A stretch of 64,000 nt of DNA from Niastella caeni (GTDB taxonomy: Bacteria > Bacteroidota > Bacteroidia > Chitinophagales > Chitinophagaceae). Positions 1 to 7,516 of the stretch are shown here, in pieces. How positions within the stretch are numbered: position 1 is the first letter of the stretch; every line of letters begins with the position of its first letter. Under the pieces are notes generated by a model. That model had not been told where the DNA came from, searched no databases, and worked only from the letters and a program-made list of their open reading frames with translations. The stretch is from positions 310,001-374,000 of the forward strand of contig NZ_STFF01000004.1 in assembly GCF_004834005.1 (NCBI RefSeq), written 5' to 3'. The position numbers were made by a program, and so were the translations under genes.

Positions 1-65
1 AAAATATAACAACCCTAAACTGACATCCCTTTCGGCGATACCGCTGAACACGTACATTCCTGTAA

Positions 66-1181
66 ATGATTTCAACTTATATAGATATGAAAGACATCCC
101 TGTCACCGTAAAACGTTCGCTGGAGCTCCTCGGGCTTTTTCTGATTGGGTTTATAATTGTAATTGGAAAAATTATCATAATGCCCCTGTTGATGTCCTTT
201 TTCATTAGTATTATGTTGCTACCGTTATTCCGGTTCTTCAGAAGGCTAAGACTAGCAGAAGGTTTAGCTATTTTTTTGCCGATATTATTTATGTTCATCG
301 TTATGGCACTAATAGTATGGTTATTCTACAATCAGATGAGATTTCTCCTGTATGACTTTCAGACAATACAGCAAAATTTAACCACCCATCTTAATAAGTT
401 GAGTTTATGGATCAGCCGGGTGTTCGATTTCTCACCCAAAGAACAAGTGGAGTTTATGAATCAACAAAGCAACAAACTTTTAAACTACGCTGCCAGTATA
501 TTTAGCGGCGCAGCCGGTTCGGCCACCGGCACCCTGATATTCCTGGGATTATTGCCCATTTACACCTTCCTGTTAATGATGTACAGGGGTATTTTAATGA
601 AATTCATCTTACTGTGTTTTGAGCCCAAAGAACATGAAAATATACAAGTTGTTACGGGGCAAATTGAAAATATGAGTAAAAGATACCTGTTAGGCTTGTT
701 GATCCAGCTCTGTTATATTACACTTCTGTTATGGGGAATACTGGCTGTTTTCGGTATTAAACATGCCCTGTTAATAGGTATTATCTTCGCTTTCTTAAAT
801 CTTATTCCCTACCTCGGCGCATTGATAGGCAACATTATAGGCGTATTGATCACATTGGCTTCTTCTGAAAGTATTGTTGACATCCTGTTTGTGCTGGGTG
901 CTATAGCAGCAGTTCAGTTCCTCGATAATAATATATTAATGCCCCGTATCGTTGGTTCCCAGGTAAAGCTCAATCCGCTTATTTCCTTAATCGGCATTAT
1001 CATTGCTGGCGCCATGACGGGCGTTTCCGGTATGTTCCTCGCCTTACCGATCATGGCGGTTTTAAAAATTATATTCGACCGCACTGAGCAATTTAAAAAA
1101 TGGGGCGTGTTATTAGGTGATGAAAGACCAGCTAAAAAACCTATGCGTATGCCAGCTATCCGGCGCCGACAAAAAATATGA
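66..1181 (+). CDS. AI-2E family transporter (PerM/YdiK type)
   Basis: A 371-residue inner-membrane protein with about seven or eight hydrophobic segments. The family (AI-2E transporter superfamily, PerM/YdiK/TqsA) exports small molecules or exchanges Na+/H+; the substrate cannot be read from sequence. Family hallmarks seen are the motif LNLIPYLGALIG around residue 240 and the C-terminal block around FLDNNILMPRIVGSQVKLNP followed by a glycine-rich helix ending in LALPIMAVLKI. Length is normal for the family. A later in-frame ATG (residue 8, MKDIPV) is an alternative start. It stands alone, 130 bp before a co-directional bestrophin gene. The C-terminal tail is very basic. Family assignment is confident, function is not. 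Confidence 0.9.
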   Translation: MISTYIDMKDIPVTVKRSLELLGLFLIGFIIVIGKIIIMPLLMSFFISIMLLPLFRFFRRLRLAEGLAIFLPILFMFIVMALIVWLFYNQMRFLLYDFQTIQQNLTTHLNKLSLWISRVFDFSPKEQVEFMNQQSNKLLNYAASIFSGAAGSATGTLIFLGLLPIYTFLLMMYRGILMKFILLCFEPKEHENIQVVTGQIENMSKRYLLGLLIQLCYITLLLWGILAVFGIKHALLIGIIFAFLNLIPYLGALIGNIIGVLITLASSESIVDILFVLGAIAAVQFLDNNILMPRIVGSQVKLNPLISLIGIIIAGAMTGVSGMFLALPIMAVLKIIFDRTEQFKKWGVLLGDERPAKKPMRMPAIRRRQKI

Positions 1182-1311
1182 TCATGAAATGATATGCGTA
1201 CCTGTATGGAGGAAAATTATTCCTAAGCCCTATGCCATTATTGTGGAAACTAAAGAGTTTGCACCGGATTAATCCAGAAAAGAATTCAATTACTAAAAAA
1301 ATAAAAAAGTC

Positions 1312-2208
1312 ATGATACTTGAATCAAAATTACCTTTTAAATATTTGATTGGCATTGTTAAGTATGAATTGATAATAGTACTGCTGGTAGGAATAATAAC
1401 CCATTTTGGCGCCATAAGATTTACTGAATTTCTTCCGGAGATGCCGCTTACCATTCCAGCTTTTCTGGGAACGTCCATTTCAGTACTCCTTTCTTTTAAG
1501 ATGAACCAGTCTTATGACAGGTGGTGGGAGGCCAGGAAAGTATGGGGTGCAATTGCTAACGATTCGCGAAGTTTCGTGATTCAGTTACAATCTTTTCTGA
1601 GTTCTGATCACACTGATATTATTAAGAAAGTCTCCTATCGGCAAATCGCATGGTGTTATTCACTTGGAAGAACATTGAGGGGCAGCCTTAATTCGATTGA
1701 AAATTTAGATCATTTGATTACTGAAACCGATCAGGGTCAAATTTCAAAACACAATAATTACAACCTTGCAATATTGCAATTAACAGCAGCAGATATAAAA
1801 GAATTACGATCGAATAATGCTATAGATATGCATGGTCATATTCACCTGCAGGAAACAATTATCCGCATGACTGATTCAATGGGAGGTGCGGAGAGGATCA
1901 GTAAAACCGTTTTTCCATCTTCATACCGTTTAATTCTTCATTTTATAATTTATCTTTTCGTCGTAACACTGGCAATTTCTTTAAAAGGCACCAATAATAT
2001 CTTTGTATTACCTCTGCTGTTATTAATTTCTGTTGGATTCTTTAGTATAGAAAAAATAGCATATCATTTACAGGATCCTTTCAGAAATCTTCCGAGTGAT
2101 ATACCTGTAACAGATATAGCAAAAACAATTGAATTAAATATCAGGCAGTTATTAAGTGAAGAAATAACCAGGGTCGAAAGTAAGGTAAACGATTATTTTA
2201 TAATGTAA
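1312..2208 (+). CDS. Bestrophin-family (RFP-TM) anion channel
   Basis: A 298-residue membrane protein of the bestrophin/UPF0187 family, which forms pentameric chloride or cation-selective channels in bacteria. Seen: a first hydrophobic segment near residue 15-40, the family signature SYDRWWEARKVWGAIANDSR near residue 65-85, a pair of hydrophobic segments near 205-250, and the late block AYHLQDPFRNLPSDIPV (about residue 245-262) typical of the Ca2+-clasp region. Length is usual for bacterial members. The purine-rich stretch before the ATG is AT-rich, as is normal for Bacteroidota, without a strong Shine-Dalgarno sequence. It converges on a small unknown gene whose stop lies 3 bp beyond. Confidence 0.92.
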   Translation: MILESKLPFKYLIGIVKYELIIVLLVGIITHFGAIRFTEFLPEMPLTIPAFLGTSISVLLSFKMNQSYDRWWEARKVWGAIANDSRSFVIQLQSFLSSDHTDIIKKVSYRQIAWCYSLGRTLRGSLNSIENLDHLITETDQGQISKHNNYNLAILQLTAADIKELRSNNAIDMHGHIHLQETIIRMTDSMGGAERISKTVFPSSYRLILHFIIYLFVVTLAISLKGTNNIFVLPLLLLISVGFFSIEKIAYHLQDPFRNLPSDIPVTDIAKTIELNIRQLLSEEITRVESKVNDYFIM

Positions 2209-2211
2209 CCT

Positions 2212-2547
2212 TTAGTTCCTTCCTGCCAAAAGTTTCTTACTAATGCAGTCTTCAAAATCCTTAAGGAATGCTTTATTGTTACGACAGGATTCAAATAACA
2301 ATTCCAAATTTGAGGTTTTGAAAAAACCGGAAGTGATCATTCGCGAGAGCGCGGGATTGGCTTCAAGCCAATCGGTTTTCAGTGAGTGGTTTTTTAAGTA
2401 AGATATAATGATCTCAACTTTGAAATAAATGGTGATATGTGCTATCCCTTGATTTAATACGGAAAGCTCATGAAACGCTTTTGGATAGTTTTCAGGACTA
2501 AACTTCTCGTTGTCCTTAATAATGGTGATAATTGAATGGTTAGACAT
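2212..2547 (-). CDS. hypothetical protein, 111 aa
   Basis: A 111-residue soluble protein with no signal peptide and no motif I recognise. It is rich in helix-forming residues and looks like a small all-alpha protein. It lies convergent to the bestrophin gene (stops 3 bp apart) and is followed on its upstream side by about 170 bp of non-coding DNA. Codon use resembles that of its neighbours, which supports it being a real gene. Function unknown. Confidence 0.55.
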   Translation of the reverse strand: MSNHSIITIIKDNEKFSPENYPKAFHELSVLNQGIAHITIYFKVEIIISYLKNHSLKTDWLEANPALSRMITSGFFKTSNLELLFESCRNNKAFLKDFEDCISKKLLAGRN

Positions 2548-2720
2548 AATAAAGTGTGGTTGACATAACCCCTGATGGGTAAATCATTAAATAATTTTTG
2601 GGTGGGTGTTTTAGGACTATTCCGTCTATTTTAATGTTTGATGCAGGTGGAAGAAAACCGCCCCAAAACTCAATTCAAGACGGCTTCCCGTTGGCTCTAT
2701 TAGTTTGCCCGAATATCAAA

Positions 2721-3038
2721 CTATTGTTTGCTTCTTAATTCATTTTTGCTAATAGGCACTTTATGTCCTTTCTTATCGATCCAATAATATTTTGAATGCT
2801 TGTCAATATAAATGGTTTCACCATTCGGCCCTTCCTTATCTTTATAAACTTTGTCGGTAATAGCATTTTTTCCTTTTGAAGCCAGTTCGGCTGTTTTGTT
2901 GCCAGCTTTCACCGCACCTTCTTTGACTTTTGTTGTTACTTTTTTAGTTGTATCCTGTGCATTGGCTGAAGAAAATCCGACCAGCAGGGCCAGGATTGAA
3001 ATACCTATTAACTTTTTCATGATTTTGATGTGTTGCAA
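2721..3038 (-). CDS. small secreted/periplasmic protein with basic adaptor-like tail
   Basis: A 105-residue protein with an N-terminal signal peptide (hydrophobic stretch ISILALLVGFSSANA) followed by an alanine/lysine-rich region and a C-terminal motif around IYIDKHSKYYWIDKKGHKVP. The tail resembles the short PBCV basic adaptor repeat (GxKYYxxKxGxKVP type), which is attached to many unrelated bacterial proteins. It probably sits in the periplasm; role unknown. Its upstream region on the minus strand carries the 21-bp-period direct-repeat element also found before the CsbD-like gene. A decayed copy of this gene tail plus the same promoter lies at 8844-9043. Confidence is good for the gene, low for function. 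Confidence 0.75.
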   Translation of the reverse strand: MQHIKIMKKLIGISILALLVGFSSANAQDTTKKVTTKVKEGAVKAGNKTAELASKGKNAITDKVYKDKEGPNGETIYIDKHSKYYWIDKKGHKVPISKNELRSKQ

Positions 3039-3119
3039 TGATTCTTACATCTGATTAATTGTACTATTACTATTGCGCATTACAACATCATGCAAAGCTG
3101 AATCTATTAATTCAAAAAA

Positions 3120-3160
3120 TAGTTATACAATTAGATTATTAAGTTATATCATTCACACAT
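3120..3160 (-). promoter_or_regulatory. 21-bp-period direct-repeat element, copy A
   Basis: Read on the minus strand it is ATGTGTG, AATGATATAAC, then after 10 bp AATTGTATAAC; the two 11-mers start exactly 21 bp apart (plus-strand 3143-3153 and 3122-3132). A CAGCTTTG box resembling the Bacteroidota -7 element follows 22 bp downstream (3093-3100). It points at the gene starting at 3038. The layout suits a tandem-binding activator such as a LytTR-domain regulator; this is inference. Confidence 0.5.
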
Positions 3161-3175
3161 TGGCTGCAATCTGAG

Positions 3176-3619
3176 TCATCTCGGGTATGGGCGATTAGCA
3201 CTCCCGTTCTGTAAGTATTTATTTAATTTGACCTGATTATCAGCTATCCTGTTCTTTACTTGCTGGATGTCCTTATTCAATTCATCCAATCTGTCTGATT
3301 CTCTTCTGGCGTTCCTGGAATCGCTCTTGGCATTACCGGCTTTATTGTTGGCTTTTCTAGCCAATTTCTTATTATCAGAATTATCTCTTAATTTATCTGC
3401 GGCGGCTGAATTTTCATTCGCAGATTTTTGAGCCTGCGCTGAAGCGTCTTCTTTATTTTTTGTTTTTTGTTCAAGCTGATTTTGCAGTTTGCCCAGTCTC
3501 AATTGGTCTGCGCTAATTTCAGACACTAAGGAAAGCGAATCAGTATTCACCTTTTGCGCAAATACAGACAAACAAAAAAACAACAAACCAATAGAGGTTA
3601 ATAATAATACTTTTTGCAT
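3176..3619 (-). CDS. periplasmic coiled-coil protein, 147 aa
   Basis: A signal peptide (VLLLTSIGLLFFCLSVFAQ) leads into a highly charged, Ala/Lys/Asn/Asp-rich region with heptad-like periodicity from about residue 28 to 135, so a mostly helical coiled coil exported to the periplasm. No enzymatic motif. It resembles the low-complexity exported helical proteins often found beside stress genes in Chitinophagaceae, but I cannot name a family. It is followed on the same strand by the basic adaptor-like gene, separated by the repeat element, so the two are probably transcribed separately. Confidence 0.65.
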   Translation of the reverse strand: MQKVLLLTSIGLLFFCLSVFAQKVNTDSLSLVSEISADQLRLGKLQNQLEQKTKNKEDASAQAQKSANENSAAADKLRDNSDNKKLARKANNKAGNAKSDSRNARRESDRLDELNKDIQQVKNRIADNQVKLNKYLQNGSANRPYPR

Positions 3620-3820
3620 AATGTAGTTTTAAATGTTTAAAATTTGAGGTGATAATTTCATCACTCAAAGCACAAACCATGATGTTATAACTTAACCGTT
3701 GAATAAACTTTACGGAGAATAAAAAAGAAGAGGCTAATTAACATTCCTGTTGTAGTGTCAACCTTACTATATTCCGGGAAAATTTAGCCAAAGATACTCA
3801 AAAAGTATTGCGCTTGCTTA

Positions 3821-3860
3821 CATGTGTGAATGATGTAATCTATTTATCTAATTATATAAC
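3821..3860 (+). promoter_or_regulatory. 21-bp-period direct-repeat element, copy B
   Basis: Plus strand: ATGTGTG at 3822-3828, AATGATGTAAT at 3829-3839 and AATTATATAAC at 3850-3860, again exactly 21 bp apart. A weak -7-like GACCTTTA starts 22 bp after the second repeat (3882). The CsbD-like gene starts at 3923. The flanking DNA is unlike copy A, so the core is conserved on its own. The rest of the 300-bp intergenic region 3620-3922 holds nothing else I can name. Confidence 0.5.
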
Positions 3861-3922
3861 AATTATCCTTAAAAACAAGTTGACCTTTACACAATAGATT
3901 TTAAAAAATAAATTACCGTAAA

Positions 3923-4111
3923 ATGACACTTAACTCAGGATTAAAAGGAAACTGGAATGACCAGAAATTAAAACTGAAGAAGAAATTTCCTGCACTTACA
4001 GATAAAGACCTGTTTTTTGAGATAGGCAGGAAAAACGAAATGTTGGCAAACCTTCAGGTTAAACTAGGCAAAACCAAAGAAGAGTGGCAACAAATTCTCG
4101 AATCCCTGTAA
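3923..4111 (+). CDS. CsbD-like stress protein, 62 aa
   Basis: A 62-residue hydrophilic protein. The layout LKGNWNDQKLKLKKKFPALT, then a helix around DLFFEIGRKNEMLANLQVKLGKTKEEW matches the Bacteroidota version of the CsbD family, small general-stress proteins of unknown mechanism. Length is typical (about 60). It is followed after 10 bp by a 50-aa membrane peptide gene, so the pair is probably one transcript driven from the repeat element at 3821-3860. The association with Lmo0937-like and cupin genes supports a stress role. Confidence 0.8.
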   Translation: MTLNSGLKGNWNDQKLKLKKKFPALTDKDLFFEIGRKNEMLANLQVKLGKTKEEWQQILESL

Positions 4112-4121
4112 AAAATAGTTT

Positions 4122-4274
4122 ATGAGGGGGATACTTTATATAGTTGCTTTCATCTTCATAGTTGGATGGCTAGTCGGATTTCTCGGATTTCATGCCGGAG
4201 GCGCCTTTCACTTGCTGCTTGTTGCTGCAATTATTGCTGCATTACTAAGCCTAATGCAGGAGAAAACGCTTTAG
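4122..4274 (+). CDS. Lmo0937-family small membrane protein, 50 aa
   Basis: A 50-residue, almost wholly hydrophobic protein: one segment IVAFIFIVGWLVGFLGFHAGG and a second LLLVAAIIAALLSL. This two-helix pattern with central GWLVGFLG...GGAFHLLL is that of the Lmo0937/DUF5670 family, small membrane peptides often induced by stress. The ATG lies 10 bp after the CsbD-like stop, so the two are likely co-transcribed. A closely similar paralogue is encoded at 5114-5269. Function of the family is unknown. Confidence 0.75.
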   Translation: MRGILYIVAFIFIVGWLVGFLGFHAGGAFHLLLVAAIIAALLSLMQEKTL

Positions 4275-4334
4275 TTGTCACCAGGCGTGTTTGTGAAGTT
4301 TAATAAGCAGGCAATAACCGGTTTTAAATGAATA

Positions 4335-4373
4335 ATGTGTGAATTGTATAACATATTTAAATAATCGTATAAT
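4335..4373 (+). promoter_or_regulatory. 21-bp-period direct-repeat element, copy C, with -7 box
   Basis: Plus strand: ATGTGTG at 4335-4341, AATTGTATAAC at 4342-4352 and AATCGTATAAT at 4363-4373, 21 bp apart. TATCTTTG at 4394-4401 is an exact match to the Bacteroidota -7 consensus TAnnTTTG, 21 bp after the second repeat, with no TTG at -33. That pattern fits an activator-dependent promoter starting near 4406-4410. It precedes a hairpin terminator and then the cupin gene. Confidence 0.5.
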
Positions 4374-4433
4374 ACGCAGGCAAATCAGACTGCTATCTTT
4401 GTTCTGGTTTTTCATAGGATATTGGATTAAATC

Positions 4434-4464
4434 AGGGCTGGATCTTTATCCCGGCCCTTTTTTT
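4434..4464 (+). terminator. intrinsic terminator before the cupin gene
   Basis: AGGGCTGGAT, a CTTT loop, then ATCCCGGCCCT form an imperfect stem followed by a run of seven T. It lies about 55 bp after the expected start point of copy C and 70 bp before the cupin ATG, so it either ends a short RNA or acts as an attenuator for the cupin gene. Confidence 0.55.
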
Positions 4465-4534
4465 ATAAAAGCCCCGAACAACTCTTCACATGATGCTACT
4501 TTAGAAATGAGACTCAGTCAACTAAATTTTAGTT

Positions 4535-4900
4535 ATGCATAAAGAAAATAAAAACCAGCGCATAGACCATATAGAACTCGAAAAATCAAAATCACACATC
4601 ATTGTTGAAATTATTGAGTATGTACCTAATTCAGTGGTAATCAAAACAATTATCAAAAAATCAACCGGAAACATAAGTATAATGTCTTTCGACAGCGGAG
4701 AAGGGTTAACGGAGAAAACTTCCCCTTTTGACACTTTTGTTCAGATAATTGAAGGCGAGGCCGAGATCGTTATTGACAACGTCACTAATTTACTCCAATC
4801 AGGCGAGGGAATTATCATACCTGCTCATTCGCCCAATTTTATAAAACCTAACGGGCGGTTTAAAATGATTTTGACTACGATTAAAAGTGGTTACGAGTAA
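4535..4900 (+). CDS. cupin-domain protein, 121 aa
   Basis: A single-domain beta-barrel (cupin_2 type) protein. The core reads as strand-rich segments with PFDTFVQIIEGEAEIVIDN (first cupin box region), then a glycine turn LQSGEGIIIPAHSPNFIKPN (second box). The usual first-box metal histidines are largely missing (the second has one His in IPAHSPN), so metal binding is doubtful. Length is normal. It follows the repeat element copy C and a terminator-like hairpin, and sits among CsbD-like and Lmo0937-like genes, so a stress-linked role is likely. Substrate unknown. Confidence 0.75.
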   Translation: MHKENKNQRIDHIELEKSKSHIIVEIIEYVPNSVVIKTIIKKSTGNISIMSFDSGEGLTEKTSPFDTFVQIIEGEAEIVIDNVTNLLQSGEGIIIPAHSPNFIKPNGRFKMILTTIKSGYE

Positions 4901-5113
4901 TAAATAAAGTCTGAGTTATATAACTAATAAAACGCGTATGCCTAAAGTAACATTCAATAATAGTAACCATTTGTTTTTCCAGTCTGTAAAAAATTCAGTG
5001 GATGCTTATTTTTAGTATCCATGGCTGATCGGCTTTTTAATCATTCATATTACCATGGGGCTTGTTTTATCTATCGTATTTCAACCGGCTCATGTGGTAA
5101 AAAAAACTTCTTT

Positions 5114-5269
5114 ATGGGAAATTTATTTTTTATTGCCGGCATTATCCTAATGGTTGGATGGTTGGTGGGATACTTAGGATACAATGTCGGAGGCGCGTTT
5201 CACTTGTTGCTTATTATGGCATTTATTGCCATTCTGGTAAGCCTTATCAAGGGAAATAAAGCCTTGTAG
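5114..5269 (+). CDS. Lmo0937-family small membrane protein, second copy, 51 aa
   Basis: I place the start at the ATG at 5114; the longer open frame from 5021 adds a non-hydrophobic N-terminus without counterpart in the family. The 51-residue product has the same two-helix layout as the copy at 4122-4274, sharing GWLVGxLGxxxGGAFHLLL. It is a diverged tandem duplicate separated by the cupin gene. No repeat element precedes it. Function unknown. Confidence 0.7.
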   Translation: MGNLFFIAGIILMVGWLVGYLGYNVGGAFHLLLIMAFIAILVSLIKGNKAL

Positions 5270-5438
5270 AACACTTCAGCGCTTTTTTTTCGCTTCACAC
5301 ATTGGTAGAAACTGGTCCTTCATAGTGTACCAGGAGTTGGTTGCACTTTGCTGGTAACCGTTCCAATTAAGAAACGAAACAATGGATAGAATTCATACAC
5401 ATTTATCGTTGTAACTAAATTACATCCCGGAATCAATG

Positions 5439-6137
5439 TCAAATATGGAAAGTCTTTTGCAGGCTCCGCCCTTTTTTTAGCCGTAAGTGAACAAAAAGCA
5501 GTATAAGAATAACAGGAACATTACAAGCAGCAACAATAATACTCCATTTAAAATAAATTGCTCCCATTTCAAACATCGACAATATCCCCTCTATACAGAT
5601 ACATAGCAAAGAAGCACCCAAAAAAGCATAGGCAATCAAGTTAATGCCTTTGAATTTTGATGAGCGAACAAATATGATGAGTATAGCTATTACCAGATTT
5701 GCCGCAAACAGCAACGGCACTCCCAGTTTAACTGGCCATGCGATACCATTCTGGAGAACATCAAGTATAAACAAAAAGAAAGATGATAGCATAAAGCTAC
5801 CAGCTATTTGAATGATTGTTTTCTGATGCCAGAACGCAAACAGGGATACATATGAAAAAATGACAAGACAAATTGCCACCGGATATTCAGACCAGGTCAT
5901 GCGCTCATTTATAATAACATCAATAATAAAGGTGGTTGCAGCGCTAGGCAGTAGTATTATGGAAATGATTTCCCAGGTAAACTTCTTCTGGGGTTGGCTC
6001 ATCGCTCTATTAAATACTGCCAGGCCTTTTGTGTCGGTTGTTATACCCTTTTCCATATCAGATACAACAACTCCACATAAAGGGCAGTATGGCATATCGT
6101 CGTTCAGTTCTACACCGCAATTTTTACAAATACTCAT
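5439..6137 (-). CDS. zinc-ribbon membrane protein, DUF6320 family
   Basis: A 232-residue protein. The N-terminus holds a zinc ribbon with CKNCG at residues 4-8 and CPLCG about 12 residues later, then a linker, then about six hydrophobic segments from residue 55 to 220. This matches the DUF6320 layout. In other bacteria DUF6320 genes commonly sit next to a condensation-type alcohol acyltransferase gene and an alpha/beta hydrolase, exactly as here: the stop-proximal end of the acyltransferase gene at 6143 is only 5 bp upstream, so the two are one operon. Its role is unknown; a membrane partner for the acyltransferase is plausible. Confidence 0.75.
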   Translation of the reverse strand: MSICKNCGVELNDDMPYCPLCGVVVSDMEKGITTDTKGLAVFNRAMSQPQKKFTWEIISIILLPSAATTFIIDVIINERMTWSEYPVAICLVIFSYVSLFAFWHQKTIIQIAGSFMLSSFFLFILDVLQNGIAWPVKLGVPLLFAANLVIAILIIFVRSSKFKGINLIAYAFLGASLLCICIEGILSMFEMGAIYFKWSIIVAACNVPVILILLFVHLRLKKGRSLQKTFHI

Positions 6138-6142
6138 GATTG

Positions 6143-7432
6143 TTAATGCTGGTATTTCGCAAGTTTAACAGATATACCCTGTTTTGTTAAAAACATCAGA
6201 AATTGCCTTTCCAGTTCTTTTGATGTCGTAATGTTTCCAAACGTCAATGCCAGTTTGTTACCAAAACCTGCTACCGCACAGTTTACCTTAACTATTTTAT
6301 TGGGCGGAGGCGGAATGAATATAAATTTATCGATAAAGTTATTTATTTCCGGGTTAAGATCAATTTTTCCAAGGTTGGTAACTACGCCGCTGTATTGTTG
6401 TGTACCTATCGTATAAAGTTTTGCCAAAATGAAAGATTTGAAAAAAAGCGGGATCCGTTTAATGAATGCACTTTTTTCACCGCTTACATTTCGTGAGATC
6501 ATTTTACTAATCAGTTTTTTATCTGTTTCAAGCTGCACCTGGTGGTAAACTGATTTCACTATCTCTTCAAATGTATAATGGCCCAGCCGAAGATCGATCC
6601 CGGGCAATACATATAGTGAGAAATTTCGCATAGTAAGAGAAGGGAATATCCTGCGCAGGTTAACCGGAACCTGGATGCGTATAATTTTATTGGCTATGCG
6701 TTTATGCAAGGGAGATCGCTGCTCATAAATTTGCTGCAGAGAATGAACATACACTGCAACAAGATATTCTGTAATGCTTACCTGGTGTTCTTTTGCTTTA
6801 TTCTTAATATCATCAAGTGGCACGATGGCAGTCAATATTCCCAACCTTGGCACCTGATGTAGCGGGAACGGGACATGAAACGCCTTCGCTATTTTCAAGG
6901 AATGCGTATCGATCCTTTTAAAATACCTGTTGAATGCGTCTTCATACTCTTCTTTTGACGGTATTTCCTCAGCCCGGTAAAAGGGAAGGCTTTCAGGAAC
7001 AGGCAACCCGCATCTTTGCAGATAAACGAGCAAGAGGGTTTTTAAAAATTCAAATGCACCGGTTCCATCTGTCAGAATGTGAGAAAACTCTACACTGATC
7101 ATATTTTCCTTTGCCAGCACCCTGAACATTAGTTCATGTTTCTTAAATGATCTGCAGGGCAATCCCTTGTCGGCTGCTACCATGATTGGAGCCTGGTCAG
7201 GTTCCAGGTAATACCAGAAAAACCCGGCTTTTAATTTTACCTTATAATAGGGGAAACGTTCTTCAATGGCATGAACAGATTCTAAAAGTTGTTTTACTTT
7301 GACCCGTTCCTTTAATTCAACTGAAATTCTGAAAACAGTGGTGAGTTCCCTGTCTTTTACAGCCGGATAAATTTTGGCAGCATTATCAAGCCGGAGCCAG
7401 AAATCGTTCGTATGCTGAATATTGTCCGTCAT
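6143..7432 (-). CDS. condensation-type alcohol acyltransferase-like protein
   Basis: A 429-residue protein of the BAHD/condensation-domain/alcohol O-acetyltransferase superfamily. The catalytic HxxxDG motif is seen as HILTDG near residue 118-123, and a DFGWG-type second motif is not obvious. Such enzymes join an acyl group to an alcohol or amine (esters, wax or glycolipid tails). It is transcribed with the DUF6320 gene (5-bp gap) and divergently from the alpha/beta hydrolase gene at 7517, 84 bp apart. No signal peptide; cytosolic or membrane-associated. The acyl donor and acceptor are unknown. Confidence 0.75.
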   Translation of the reverse strand: MTDNIQHTNDFWLRLDNAAKIYPAVKDRELTTVFRISVELKERVKVKQLLESVHAIEERFPYYKVKLKAGFFWYYLEPDQAPIMVAADKGLPCRSFKKHELMFRVLAKENMISVEFSHILTDGTGAFEFLKTLLLVYLQRCGLPVPESLPFYRAEEIPSKEEYEDAFNRYFKRIDTHSLKIAKAFHVPFPLHQVPRLGILTAIVPLDDIKNKAKEHQVSITEYLVAVYVHSLQQIYEQRSPLHKRIANKIIRIQVPVNLRRIFPSLTMRNFSLYVLPGIDLRLGHYTFEEIVKSVYHQVQLETDKKLISKMISRNVSGEKSAFIKRIPLFFKSFILAKLYTIGTQQYSGVVTNLGKIDLNPEINNFIDKFIFIPPPPNKIVKVNCAVAGFGNKLALTFGNITTSKELERQFLMFLTKQGISVKLAKYQH

Positions 7433-7516
7433 AGCTGGGTTATTGTATGTACCTTCACCAGAGGGCCGGATCTCATCATCCTTTTTACAAATTTCAGATT
7501 TATTAACTATTAAGTT

